8,477 nt of DNA from Dysgonamonadaceae bacterium (GTDB taxonomy: Bacteria; Bacteroidota; Bacteroidia; Bacteroidales; Azobacteroidaceae): NCBI GenBank assembly GCA_031255425.1, contig JAIRSN010000201.1, positions 1 to 8,477 on the forward strand, given 5' to 3'. A model generated the notes under the pieces. That model was not told the DNA's origin. It made no database searches and worked only from the letters and a program-made list of their open reading frames with translations. This document shows, piece after piece, positions 1 to 8,038 of the stretch; the first letter of the stretch is position 1, and each line of letters starts with the position of its first letter. The position numbers and the translations under genes were made by a program.

Positions 1-1659
1 CTGGAAAAAGAATATACGCCCTCGCTTCGCGAAGTGCATAAGATGAACCAGTTGCCGGAAATCAAGGCGCCGGAAGCGCCCGGATCGCCGGTGGAGTTTT
101 CCAACTACCTGCCGGACTACTTAGTGCCTTCGTACTACCGGCAGTTGGATGCAACGAATTACTTCCCCGGTTTTGCGACCAGCCGGAAAAGAGGATACGT
201 GGATTTCGGCGCCGGTTCCCGGCTGGATGCCGATGCCGATGCGGGTTACCAGGTTCTTCATTCGGATGCCGACCGGCTGAGTCTTTTCGGATCGCACCGG
301 TCGAGCCGTACCGCCGTTGCGCGGTTGCCCCAAAAGATGAAGATCAACGACAACATTGCCGGCGTGGACTACCGCCACCGGTTCGAATCCCTGCAACTGT
401 TTGCCGGGGCGCAGTACACCCGCTCGGCGTTCAACTATTACGGCCTGCTGCTGTGGGATACGCCCGCGGCATACCCTTTTATCCCCACCGAAAACCAGAC
501 GGACAACCTGTTCCGGGTGCATACCGGAATCGAATCTGCCGCGAATGAGGCCGTTGCCTACAAAGTGAACCTCGCCTACACCCGTTTCCACCAGAAACGC
601 GGAGAGATTGCGGAGATGCCCGGACGAACCGAAAACCGGATCCGGGCGGATTTCGACCTGTTTGCCCGGTTTATCGGGGTGGCAGGCGCCGTGAAACATT
701 ATGCGTACAGCCGCACGGGGCATCCGTTTTACGATGCGCTTTCCGGTGATCCCGCCAAGACCTTCGGCCGTTCCGGTTATACAACGCTGTCGTTCAATCC
801 CTACCTTGCCTTCGGCGATGAAGAGCGGAGCGCCCGCCTGGGCATCCGCGCCGACCTGCAAGCCGGAGGCGTCAAAACATTCCGCCTGGCGCCGGACATC
901 CGGCTCCGCTGGCACACTTCCTCCGCCGTCCTTTTCTACCTGTCGGCGAAGGGAGGCATCCGCGACAACAGCCTGTATGAGAGCTACTACGAAAACCGCT
1001 ACCTCAGTCCCGCCTACCGGTTGTACGACTCCAAAACGCCTTTCGACGGAACGGTGGGCGTCCGCGTCCAGCCCGCGCCGGACTTCGGCATGGATTTGTT
1101 CACCGGGTACCAGTGGGTGCGCGACGAACATTTCTTCCTGAACACGCAGGTATTGCAGGGGATGGTGGAAAACACCTTCGCTCCGCTGACGCAAGCCATT
1201 GTTCCCCAATACGCTCACGCCCGCGCATTCAAACTGGGCGGCGAATTTAGTTATGCTTACCAGGACCTGTTGCATTTCGGTTTGAAATGGGCGTACCGGA
1301 AGTGGCACGTGAGCCGGTTATCGGGCGTCGTACCCCAGGAAGCGCCCGCCTGCCGGCTGGAAGCCTGGCAAAAACCGGCGTTCACCGCCGACCTGGCGGC
1401 AGGCCTGAAAATCCCCCTCATCCCCTTCCGGGTACACGCCGCCTACCACCTGGAAACAGGCCGGAAAGCCTTGTCCGGCAACACCGCCGTCCGGATGAAA
1501 AACATTCACGACCTCAGCCTGAAAGGGACTTACTCGCTGAGCGATGCTTTCTCTTTTTTCGTGAAGCTGGACAACCTCTGCTTCCAGGACTACGACCTCT
1601 GGTACGGTTATCCCGCCCGGAAATTCAGCCTGATGGGGGGAATCAATTTTAAATTCTAA
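1..1659 (+). CDS. TonB-dependent receptor-like outer membrane beta-barrel protein (5' partial)
   Basis: The frame is open from the first base, so the start codon and any signal peptide lie outside the window; 552 residues are visible. A GTG at 34 and an ATG at 43 are in frame, but reading continues upstream with residues LEKEYTPSLREV, so neither is likely the real start. After a Pro/Glu-rich segment (LPEIKAPEAPGSPVEFSNYL) the sequence alternates short strands rich in Tyr, Phe, Arg and Asp with turns. It ends in GGINFKF, the C-terminal Phe typical of outer membrane barrels. Near-terminal features (a YSLSDAFSFFVKLDNL strand, then YDLWYGYPARKFSLMGG) resemble the last strands of TonB-dependent receptors. 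No plug domain is visible, and the family members I recall are barrels of about 550-600 residues, so little may be missing. The cargo cannot be told. Transport or a structural outer membrane role is inference. The gene converges on mnmD. Confidence 0.8.
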   Translation: MEKEYTPSLREVHKMNQLPEIKAPEAPGSPVEFSNYLPDYLVPSYYRQLDATNYFPGFATSRKRGYVDFGAGSRLDADADAGYQVLHSDADRLSLFGSHRSSRTAVARLPQKMKINDNIAGVDYRHRFESLQLFAGAQYTRSAFNYYGLLLWDTPAAYPFIPTENQTDNLFRVHTGIESAANEAVAYKVNLAYTRFHQKRGEIAEMPGRTENRIRADFDLFARFIGVAGAVKHYAYSRTGHPFYDALSGDPAKTFGRSGYTTLSFNPYLAFGDEERSARLGIRADLQAGGVKTFRLAPDIRLRWHTSSAVLFYLSAKGGIRDNSLYESYYENRYLSPAYRLYDSKTPFDGTVGVRVQPAPDFGMDLFTGYQWVRDEHFFLNTQVLQGMVENTFAPLTQAIVPQYAHARAFKLGGEFSYAYQDLLHFGLKWAYRKWHVSRLSGVVPQEAPACRLEAWQKPAFTADLAAGLKIPLIPFRVHAAYHLETGRKALSGNTAVRMKNIHDLSLKGTYSLSDAFSFFVKLDNLCFQDYDLWYGYPARKFSLMGGINFKF

Positions 1660-1762
1660 ACTTCGGGGGGCTATTATATAGAACTCCTTCGGAATCGCAC
1701 GGAGCAGGATGCAGTCCCCTTCTAATGAGGTAAGTTATAATATTATATCTGCTTCTTTAAAA
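1660..1762. other. Convergent intergenic region without a clear terminator
   Basis: This 103-base gap separates the stop codons of two converging genes. The first half is GC-rich, with a GGGGGG run at 1665-1670 and a CCCC at 1716-1719 that could pair weakly. CTCC at 1684-1687 could pair with GGAG at 1701-1704. The second half is AT-rich and holds a 12-base AT palindrome at 1736-1747. None of these makes a convincing intrinsic terminator with a stable stem and a U-run for either strand. Confidence 0.4.
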
Positions 1763-2422
1763 TTATAAAAGCGGCTGAGCCTCCGCCCGCAGCATCTCCC
1801 TTTTTCCCGGCGGACCCGGGATTCGTTCGACAGCAAAGCCGGCTTGCCGCATCATCCGGCGGACCGCTCCTTTGGCGCAGTAAGTAGTGAGAATCCCGCC
1901 GGGAAGCATCGCTGCGTAGAGCGCCTCGAACAGCGCCGGCGACCAGGCTTCCGGTTGCTTGTCGGGCGCAAAAGCATCGTAGTAGACAACATCGTAGCCG
2001 CCGGAATAATCGTAACCGGCGAAATCAGTCTTTATCTTATGTAAGGTAAAAGCCGGCGTCAACGGCACAGGCCGCTCCCACGCCGCGTCGTGCAACCGGC
2101 GAAAGAGATCGTCCTCCCGGTCGGAATACCTGAGTTGGCGGACGATTCCGGCAGGCAAAGGATATTTCTCCAGCGCAGTGTAGGTCACCTCTACCCGGCG
2201 TTTTTTGGCTTCCAAAGCCGTGAGGAAAGCATTGAGACCCGTACCGAACCCCATCTCCAGCACATGGATGCGGTCTTTCCGGCAGTGATTGAATCCCGCC
2301 TGAATGTAGACATGCAGGGACTCCTGCACAGCGCCGTTCATGGAATGGTAGGACTCGTTCCGTTCCGGGAGGTAAAGCGTCGGGGAACCGTCCGCCGTTT
2401 GTTTGATTTGCAGCGGCATCAT
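1763..2422 (-). CDS. mnmD: MnmD-type tRNA wobble uridine methyltransferase (DUF752 family)
   Basis: This predicted cytoplasmic SAM-dependent methyltransferase of 219 residues is equivalent to the methylating half of E. coli MnmC. The known reaction converts 5-aminomethyl(-2-thio)uridine at tRNA position 34 to the methylaminomethyl form. Visible motifs are NESYHSMNGAVQES (22-35), the SAM-binding motif LEMGFGTGLN (55-64), an acidic residue at E85 after a beta strand (TALEKY), the signature YDAFAPDKQPEAW (148-160), and a C-terminal GPPGKREM (203-210). The FAD-dependent MnmC oxidase domain is absent, so this is the standalone form. The gene begins MM; the first ATG (2422) overlaps the stop of the upstream thioesterase gene as ATGA, which points to translational coupling, though the second ATG is also possible. 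It is the last gene of the cysS operon, so two genes of the operon act on tRNA. No truncation is seen. Confidence 0.9.
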   Translation of the reverse strand: MMPLQIKQTADGSPTLYLPERNESYHSMNGAVQESLHVYIQAGFNHCRKDRIHVLEMGFGTGLNAFLTALEAKKRRVEVTYTALEKYPLPAGIVRQLRYSDREDDLFRRLHDAAWERPVPLTPAFTLHKIKTDFAGYDYSGGYDVVYYDAFAPDKQPEAWSPALFEALYAAMLPGGILTTYCAKGAVRRMMRQAGFAVERIPGPPGKREMLRAEAQPLL

Positions 2423-2847
2423 GTTCCCGGTTCCAGCGGAGTATCTTTGCGGTAGGCAGTTGCGGTGAACAGAGCGATTAATTCCTGCTCCTCGCCGGTG
2501 ATCGTCACTTCCACCGTGGCGAGCTTCCGGTGCAGGTGCAGCACCCGGGCTTCCGCGAACAGCGTCCCGCTTCCCACACTTTTGAAGTAACGGATGCTGG
2601 TCTCGACCGACACCGCCAGGTTGCCGTAGGCGTTGACCGCCGCCGCAAAGGTCAGGTCGGCAAGCGTAAAAAGAGCGCCGCCCTGCACCACATTTCCGGC
2701 GTTGAGGTGCATCTCCCGCACCTGCATCCGGGCTTTCGCCCGTCCCGGCGCCACTTCCAGCAGTTCCACACCGGAGAAAGCAGCGTAGCGGTCGGCTTTG
2801 AGAAAGGCTTCGAGCGCCGGCAGGCGGTTCAGCGTTTCAGTTTCCAT
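2419..2847 (-). CDS. PaaI-family hotdog-fold acyl-CoA thioesterase
   Basis: This single hotdog-domain protein of 142 residues is about the usual size for the family. The diagnostic segment is [22 protein letters not shown] (47-68). It aligns with the PaaI pattern N-x5-H-GG-x6-AD: N49, Q55, G56, G57 and the catalytic acid D64 keep the family spacing. The family's usual His is Gln here. The next strand ([25 protein letters not shown], 80-104) matches the substrate-tunnel strand of hotdog thioesterases. Family members hydrolyse aryl- or acyl-CoA in the cytoplasm, usually as tetramers; the substrate here is unknown. The ATG at 2847 lies inside the end of cysS (19-nt overlap), and the stop overlaps the mnmD start by 4 nt, so its translation is probably coupled to both. 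Position between two tRNA genes suggests housekeeping, for example clearing acyl-CoA, rather than phenylacetate catabolism. No paa genes are nearby, so the paaI symbol is withheld. Confidence 0.85.
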   Translation of the reverse strand: METETLNRLPALEAFLKADRYAAFSGVELLEVAPGRAKARMQVREMHLNAGNVVQGGALFTLADLTFAAAVNAYGNLAVSVETSIRYFKSVGSGTLFAEARVLHLHRKLATVEVTITGEEQELIALFTATAYRKDTPLEPGT

Positions 2848-4310
2848 TCAAATCCTTCTTTGGTGTCTTTTATTTCAAATCCCAGGGCAGTTAATTCGTT
2901 GCGGATCCGGTCGGAGGTTGCCCAATCTTTGTTTTGTTTCGCCTGCAAACGCAACTGCAACAAGAAGTCGACGGCTTTGGCGAAGGCTTCGGAAGAGGCG
3001 CCGCCGGCGTCCGGTTCGTTTTGAATCCCCAATAAATCGAACAAAAACAGTTGGAAAAAATCGTTTAACTCCCGGATGCTCCCGGCGGTCAACCGGACCT
3101 GACCGGTCGAAGCGGCGTTGATTGTGCGGGCGGCTTCGAAAAGGCAGGAAATCACCACCGGCGTATTCAGGTCGTCGTTCATGGCATCGAAGCATTTGGC
3201 GGCCAGCCCGGCGGTATCGACCTCCGAACCCGCCTCGTCCGCCGGCAGGTGTTCGATTGTGCGGTACGCTTCCAGCAGGCGGGAAAGCCCTTTCTCCGAA
3301 GCCTGCAACGCATCGTTACTGAAATCGACCGTACTCCGGTAATGCGCTTGCAGGAGAAAGAAACGGATCGTCATCGGCGCGTAGGGCTGCGCCAGAAGGG
3401 GGTGCGTCCCCTTGAAGAACTCCTCCAGGTTGATGAAATTGCCCAGCGACTTGCCCATCTTCTGGCCGTTCACCGTCACCATATTGTTATGCATCCAGTA
3501 TTTCACCATTTCGTGCCCGGTAGAGGCAACGCTTTGGGCGATTTCACATTCGTGATGCGGAAAAATCAGGTCCATGCCCCCGCCGTGGATGTCGAAGGTT
3601 TCGCCGAGATACTTTTTGCTCATCGCCGTACATTCCAGGTGCCATCCGGGAAAGCCGTCGCTCCACGGACTGGGCCAGCGCATGATATGTTCGGGCGCGG
3701 CTTTTTTCCACAAGGCAAAATCGACCGGATTCCGCTTCTCCGCCTGCCCGTCCAGCTCGCGGGTAGTGTTCAGCATATCCTCGACGTTCCGTCCGGAGAG
3801 GATTCCGTAACGGTGTTTCCGGTTGTATTTTTCCACATCGAAATAGACCGACCCCTCGCTTTCGTAGGCAAATCCGTTGGCAAGCAAGTCTTTCACCAAC
3901 TGGATCTGTTCGATGATATGCCCGCTGGCATGCGGTTCGATGCTGGGGGGCAACACGTTGAGCGCACTCATGGCACTGTGGTAGCGATTGAGGTAGAACT
4001 GCACCACTTCCATCGGTTCCAAATCCTCCAGCCGGGCTTTCCGGGCAATCTTGTCCTCGCCGGCATCCGCATCGTTGACCAAATGCCCGACATCGGTAAT
4101 GTTCCGCACGTACCGCACCTTGTAACCCGCGTGCGACAGGTACCGGAACAGTATATCGAAGGTGATCGCCGGGCGGGCATGCCCCAGGTGCGGATCCCCG
4201 TAGACCGTCGGCCCGCAAACATACAACCCGACTCGCTCGGGATGCAGGGGTTGAAACAATTCTTTTTCTCGCGTCAGCGTATTATAAATGTACAAATTGG
4301 TATTCTTCAT
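2829..4310 (-). CDS. cysS: Cysteinyl-tRNA synthetase
   Basis: This class I aminoacyl-tRNA synthetase charges tRNA-Cys with cysteine using ATP. The 493 residues cover the full family length. Visible features are the HIGH-type motif HLGH (41-44) inside [17 protein letters not shown], and the KMSKS loop as KMGKS (284-288). The four zinc ligands that give cysteine selectivity are C32, C227, H252 and E256, spaced as in E. coli (C28, C209, H234, E238). [10 protein letters not shown] (222-231) and [22 protein letters not shown] (239-260) are hallmark segments. The C-terminal part holds the helical anticodon-binding region, ending FEWKLKR. An upstream in-frame Met at 4436 was rejected: a promoter at 4336-4366 would place that start outside the mRNA, and homology begins at [10 protein letters not shown]. 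The ATG at 4310 follows an A-rich stretch without a Shine-Dalgarno site. This is the first gene of the cysS-thioesterase-mnmD operon. Confidence 0.97.
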   Translation of the reverse strand: MKNTNLYIYNTLTREKELFQPLHPERVGLYVCGPTVYGDPHLGHARPAITFDILFRYLSHAGYKVRYVRNITDVGHLVNDADAGEDKIARKARLEDLEPMEVVQFYLNRYHSAMSALNVLPPSIEPHASGHIIEQIQLVKDLLANGFAYESEGSVYFDVEKYNRKHRYGILSGRNVEDMLNTTRELDGQAEKRNPVDFALWKKAAPEHIMRWPSPWSDGFPGWHLECTAMSKKYLGETFDIHGGGMDLIFPHHECEIAQSVASTGHEMVKYWMHNNMVTVNGQKMGKSLGNFINLEEFFKGTHPLLAQPYAPMTIRFFLLQAHYRSTVDFSNDALQASEKGLSRLLEAYRTIEHLPADEAGSEVDTAGLAAKCFDAMNDDLNTPVVISCLFEAARTINAASTGQVRLTAGSIRELNDFFQLFLFDLLGIQNEPDAGGASSEAFAKAVDFLLQLRLQAKQNKDWATSDRIRNELTALGFEIKDTKEGFEWKLKR

Positions 4311-4335
4311 TGTCTTTTTCTTTTTTGTGAGAGGA

Positions 4336-4366
4336 CAAAAGTAGTAAAAAATATCAGTAAGACAAA
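4336..4366 (-). promoter_or_regulatory. Bacteroidota-type promoter of the cysS operon
   Basis: Read on the minus strand, TTTG (4366-4363) is followed after exactly 19 bases by TACTTTTG (4343-4336). This matches the known Bacteroidota housekeeping sigma consensus TTTG-N19-21-TAnnTTTG. Transcription should begin about 4-7 bases after the last G, near 4329-4332. That gives a short leader of roughly 20 bases before the cysS ATG at 4310. The assignment is from pattern and spacing only. Confidence 0.8.
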
Positions 4367-4419
4367 TCCTTAATGGATTTTTTTTCCTCCGGACCGCTAC
4401 CCAATAGTCGCTGTCAATA

Positions 4420-4434
4420 GAAGTCGAAGACTTC
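4420..4434. repeat. Short inverted repeat, 6-bp stem and 3-base loop
   Basis: GAAGTC, GAA, GACTTC forms a perfect six-base-pair hairpin in the yidC-cysS spacer, 10 bases from the larger GC-rich hairpin. No T-run follows on either strand. It could be part of the yidC 3' end structure, a protein binding site, or chance. Confidence 0.35.
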
Positions 4435-4444
4435 AATATGAGTA

Positions 4445-4466
4445 ACCCCGGGCTTTCGCCCGGGGT
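4445..4466 (-). terminator. GC-rich perfect hairpin downstream of yidC (candidate terminator or dispersed repeat)
   Basis: CCCCGGGC (4446-4453) pairs fully with GCCCGGGG (4458-4465) around a four-base loop. A flanking A-T pair (4445/4466) gives nine base pairs. It starts 28 bases past the yidC stop codon, where the pyrG-yidC transcript should end, and lies upstream of the cysS promoter. Neither strand carries a T-run after the stem, so it is not a classical intrinsic terminator. It may instead protect the 3' end, act with other factors, or be a copy of a genomic palindromic repeat. Confidence 0.45.
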
Positions 4467-4493
4467 AGCCGGATAAATATAAAAACGTGCCGT

Positions 4494-6410
4494 TTATTTC
4501 CGTTGTCTTTTCTTCTGTTGTTCCTTCAGCAGGGCTTGCTGTTGCCGTTGCATTTCCTCCAGCCGCGCCATAAAACCCGATTTCTTCTTCGCAGGTTTCA
4601 CCTTACTTTTGTTAGCTTCCAGTTTGGCGAGCAGTTGTTCCTCGTTGATGAAGAAACGGAACACGATGGTTTGCAGAACAGTTATCAACGTAGAAATCAA
4701 GTAGTAATAATTCAGACCGGCAGGATACGAATTGAGGAAGAAGAACATCATGACCGGCATGAAATACATCATCATCTTCATGCCCGGCATTTGTTCCTGC
4801 CCGGTATTCTGCTGATCCATGGTATATTTGGTATTCAGGATGGTGGCCACCGACATCAGCAGGCAAAACAAGCTGATGTGATTCCCCAGATATTTAGATA
4901 TAAACGGAATGTAGGTATCCCAATGAATCAGCGAGTCGTAGGTAGAGAGGTCGGTTGCCCATAGAAAACTCTGCTGCCTCAACTCGATGGCGGAGGGGAA
5001 AAACCAAAACAACGCCAGCAAAAACGGCATTTGCAACAACATCGGCAAACAGCCCGCCATCGGACTGACGCCCACTTGTTTATAGAGTTCCATTGTTTTC
5101 TGTTGCCGTATCAAAGCGTTGTCCTGTCCCTTGTATTTGGAAGTAATCACTTCGATTTGCGGTTTCAGCACCCGCATTTTCGCCGAAGACATAAACGATT
5201 TATAGGTCAAAGGGAATAAGATCATCTTGATGATCAGCGTTAAGAGGAAGATCGCCAAGCCCAGGCCGACGCCCCAAGCCGTCAGCCGGTCGAAGATGGG
5301 AATAATCAGCCACTTGTTGACAAACCGGAACAGGCTCCAACCCAGCGGCACCAAGCGTTCCAGCTCCAGGTTCTGACCTTCGAACTTCTGCTTGTCGTAA
5401 TTCTTAAGCAGCGTATAGTCGTTCGGCCCGAAGTAGAAACTGAACCCGACCGGATCGCCGTTCATCCGGTTGAAGGGGACGCCGGTGGACGTATTGTATT
5501 CCTTCATGTATTTCCCCGCCGTCAGGTACTTGGAGTCGAGCCTGGCGGTTTCGAAATGGTTTTTGGAGATCAGCACCGACGAAAAGAACTGGTCTTTGTA
5601 CCCGATCCATTTCAGCTTGTTGGAAGCGCTGTGCGTGTCGTCTTTCGATTCCCGCATCTCCTCCAGGTCGCCCGACAAAAACTTGTAGGTCAGGCGGGCG
5701 TAGCGTTCCTCAAACTTCCGTCCCTTTTCGTTCTGGCGGATTTTCTGCATCCACTGAATATCCAGCGTGTGCATGGCAGGCGACAGTTCGTCTTGGAGGT
5801 TGTGCGGAACAACATCGAAATCGACCATATAATCGTCCGGGTGAATCGTGTAAACAAAATCCAGGTACTTGTCGTCGCCGGCGCTCAGCCGCAGGACGGC
5901 TTGCTGTTCCGTTTCCCGAACAACCTGGAAATAAAAGTCGTTGGTCTTAAACACCCTGTTATTGGCGGTGATAAGCGTCATCCCGAAGGCCGATTCCGTA
6001 TCGCCTTCGAACAGGTAGAGCGGTTCATGCTCGTAGTTAGTATATTCTTTCAGAAGCACGGAGTGAATGTGCCCGCCTTTTGTATTCAGGTTGATTTTAA
6101 CCAGGCTGTTTTCCAGCGTCACTTCCCTTTCCGTTCCCTGGGCGGAAACGCTGAAACTGCCGTACCGGTCCTGAAGCTGGGAGTAGCGGACGGAATCCGG
6201 CAGTTCTTCCCCTTCCTCCGTTTTTGCCGGCGACTTGCCTGCGGCGACCGACTGCGCAATTTCCTCCATTTGCTGTTGCTGTACCCAAGCGATTGAATCC
6301 TGGCGCCTTTTCTGTGCCTCCAACTCTTCCTGAGAGGGACGATTCAAATAAGAAAAGCCGACGAGGACGGCTAAAATCAATATAAACCCAATAATCGTAT
6401 TCTTATCCAT
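4494..6410 (-). CDS. yidC: Membrane protein insertase YidC/Oxa1
   Basis: This inner membrane insertase helps fold and insert membrane proteins, alone or with the Sec translocon. Its 638 residues are longer than E. coli YidC (about 550). An N-terminal membrane anchor (about 5-21, IIGFILILAVLVGF) comes first, then a Gln/Glu-rich linker (about 28-80). A large periplasmic beta domain (about 85-350) follows, then the conserved 60KD_IMP core: membrane segments near 378-402, 450-472, 505-527, 544-562 and 565-586. R413 in SSAKMRVLKPQIE corresponds to the groove arginine (R366) of E. coli. NSYPAGLNYYYLIST (560-574) matches the last conserved block. The tail (about 587-638) is Lys/Gln-rich, probably coiled coil, and suits ribosome contact. 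The ATG lies inside the end of pyrG (8-nt overlap), so translation is probably coupled. No promoter was found inside pyrG, so it likely depends on the pyrG promoter. Confidence 0.97.
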   Translation of the reverse strand: MDKNTIIGFILILAVLVGFSYLNRPSQEELEAQKRRQDSIAWVQQQQMEEIAQSVAAGKSPAKTEEGEELPDSVRYSQLQDRYGSFSVSAQGTEREVTLENSLVKINLNTKGGHIHSVLLKEYTNYEHEPLYLFEGDTESAFGMTLITANNRVFKTNDFYFQVVRETEQQAVLRLSAGDDKYLDFVYTIHPDDYMVDFDVVPHNLQDELSPAMHTLDIQWMQKIRQNEKGRKFEERYARLTYKFLSGDLEEMRESKDDTHSASNKLKWIGYKDQFFSSVLISKNHFETARLDSKYLTAGKYMKEYNTSTGVPFNRMNGDPVGFSFYFGPNDYTLLKNYDKQKFEGQNLELERLVPLGWSLFRFVNKWLIIPIFDRLTAWGVGLGLAIFLLTLIIKMILFPLTYKSFMSSAKMRVLKPQIEVITSKYKGQDNALIRQQKTMELYKQVGVSPMAGCLPMLLQMPFLLALFWFFPSAIELRQQSFLWATDLSTYDSLIHWDTYIPFISKYLGNHISLFCLLMSVATILNTKYTMDQQNTGQEQMPGMKMMMYFMPVMMFFFLNSYPAGLNYYYLISTLITVLQTIVFRFFINEEQLLAKLEANKSKVKPAKKKSGFMARLEEMQRQQQALLKEQQKKRQRK

Positions 6411-8010
6411 AATTTTCTACGGCTGCTTTAATAAAACTCATAAATAAAGGATTGGGACTGACGACCGTACTGTTGTACTCCGGATGGAACTGTGTTCCCA
6501 GGTACCATTTCAGTTCGGGAATTTCCACCACTTCCACCAGGCTGGTATCCGGATTGATGCCGGTGCATCGCATTCCTTTGCTCTCAAATTGTTTTTTATA
6601 TTCATTATTAAATTCGTAACGATGCCGGTGGCGTTCCCTGATCAGTTCGCTTTTGTAGGCGTCGTACGCTTTCGAATCTTTTTTTATCCTGCAATCGTAG
6701 GCGCCCAGTCGCATGGAACCGCCCATAAAAGTCAGGTGTTTTTGTTCTTCCATCAGGTCGATAACCCGGAGGGAAGCGTTCGGCTCCATTTCCGTCGAGT
6801 TGGCGCCCGCCCATCCCAGGACGTTCCGGGCAAACTCAATCACCATGCATTGCATGCCCAGGCAAATCCCGAAAGCGGGACGGTCGTTTTCGCGGGCATA
6901 CTTCAGGGCGACGAATTTACCTTCGATCCCCCGCTGTCCGAATCCCGGCGCCACGACGATGCCGTCCAGGTCGCCCAGCAGTTCGACGACATTCTGTTCG
7001 TTCAGTTTTTCGGAATGAATAAACCGCAGGTCTAACTTATGCTTGTGGTAGGTAGCGGCTTGGAGCAGCGACTCGTTGATCGACTTGTAGGCGTCCGGCA
7101 GTTCGACATACTTCCCGACCAGTCCGATGGTAACGGTTTTTTCCGCCGTTTCCATATTGTCGAGGAACTTTTTCCAGCGGGTCAGGTTCAGTTGGCTGTC
7201 GGGCGACATTCCCATCTTTTGCAGGACTATCTTGTCCATCTCCTGTTCGGCGAGAATGACCGGAACTTTATAGATGCTGGGAAGGTCGTAGGACTGAATA
7301 ACGGCGTCCTCGTCCACATTGCAGAAAAGGGCAACCTTCCGGCAGATGTTGCGCGGCAATTCTTTTTCGGTACGAAGCACGAGGATGTTCGGCTGGACGC
7401 CCTGCTCCTGCAACAGCTTCACCGAGTGTTGGGTCGGCTTGGTTTTCACTTCCTTGGCGGCGGCGATATACGGCACGTAAGTCAGATGCACACAGAGGCA
7501 ATTCTTCCCCAGCTCCCAGCGGAGTTGGCGCACGCTTTCGATGTAGGGCAACGATTCGATGTCGCCCACCGTGCCACCGATTTCGGTGATGACGAAATCA
7601 TATTTCCCGGTTTTACCCAGAATCATGATGTTGCGTTTAATCTCGTCGGTGATGTGGGGGACCACCTGGACCGTTTTCCCCAGAAAATCGCCTTTCCGTT
7701 CCTTATCAATCACATTTTGATAAATACGGCCGGTGGTGATATTGTTTGCCTTGGACGTCGGGATGTTCAGGAAACGTTCGTAATGCCCCAGGTCGAGATC
7801 TGCCTCGTGACCGTCTTCGGTGACATAACATTCCCCGTGTTCATACGGATTAAGCGTTCCCGGATCGATATTGATGTAAGGGTCGAATTTCTGGATGGTT
7901 ACCTTGTATCCTCTTGCTTGCAGTAATTTACCTAAAGATGCGGCGACAATTCCTTTCCCCAACGACGAAACGACGCCACCTGTAACGAAAATGTATTTTG
8001 TATCTGTCAC
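6403..8010 (-). CDS. pyrG: CTP synthase (glutamine-hydrolysing)
   Basis: This cytoplasmic enzyme makes CTP from UTP, ATP and glutamine, the last step of pyrimidine nucleotide synthesis. At 535 residues it is full length. The N-terminal synthase domain shows the P-loop-like GGVVSSLGKG (11-20) and the signature FDPYINIDPGTLNPYEHGECYV (42-63), then GHEADLDLGHYERF (67-80) and TEIGGTVGDIES (142-153). The C-terminal class I glutamine amidotransferase domain has the oxyanion strand APGFGQRG (354-361), nucleophile C383 in GICLGMQ, and the H509/E511 pair in GTQFHPEY. All key residues are present. The start is GTG at 8010, giving MTDTKYIFVTGG; no in-frame ATG lies just upstream, and the promoter at 8039-8070 leaves a leader of about 22-25 bases. 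No Shine-Dalgarno site is evident. It is the first gene of the pyrG-yidC operon. Confidence 0.98.
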   Translation of the reverse strand: MTDTKYIFVTGGVVSSLGKGIVAASLGKLLQARGYKVTIQKFDPYINIDPGTLNPYEHGECYVTEDGHEADLDLGHYERFLNIPTSKANNITTGRIYQNVIDKERKGDFLGKTVQVVPHITDEIKRNIMILGKTGKYDFVITEIGGTVGDIESLPYIESVRQLRWELGKNCLCVHLTYVPYIAAAKEVKTKPTQHSVKLLQEQGVQPNILVLRTEKELPRNICRKVALFCNVDEDAVIQSYDLPSIYKVPVILAEQEMDKIVLQKMGMSPDSQLNLTRWKKFLDNMETAEKTVTIGLVGKYVELPDAYKSINESLLQAATYHKHKLDLRFIHSEKLNEQNVVELLGDLDGIVVAPGFGQRGIEGKFVALKYARENDRPAFGICLGMQCMVIEFARNVLGWAGANSTEMEPNASLRVIDLMEEQKHLTFMGGSMRLGAYDCRIKKDSKAYDAYKSELIRERHRHRYEFNNEYKKQFESKGMRCTGINPDTSLVEVVEIPELKWYLGTQFHPEYNSTVVSPNPLFMSFIKAAVENYG

Positions 8011-8038
8011 AATATGATTTTTTTCTTTTTTAAGCGCA

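Noticed and set aside
121..1308. Minus-strand open frame of 395 codons opposite the outer membrane protein gene
   Set aside because: The plus-strand frame is a coherent beta-barrel; the antisense product shows no family resemblance.
1660..1720. GGGG and CCCC blocks as a terminator or riboswitch
   Set aside because: Only four or five pairs close a large unstructured interior, and no U-run follows.
3249..4373. Long plus-strand open frame of 374 codons opposite cysS
   Set aside because: It is fully antisense to a certain cysS gene, has no recognisable domain and has biased, low-complexity composition; it is a shadow of the GC-rich coding strand.
4364..4385. AAATCC/GGATTT inverted repeat followed by eight T on the plus strand, resembling a small terminator
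   Set aside because: No plus-strand gene ends near it, the stem is weak, and it overlaps the -33 element of the cysS promoter; probably chance.
4311..4436. N-terminal extension of cysS from an upstream in-frame Met
   Set aside because: The extension contains the promoter elements and matches nothing in the family; the protein begins naturally at 4310.
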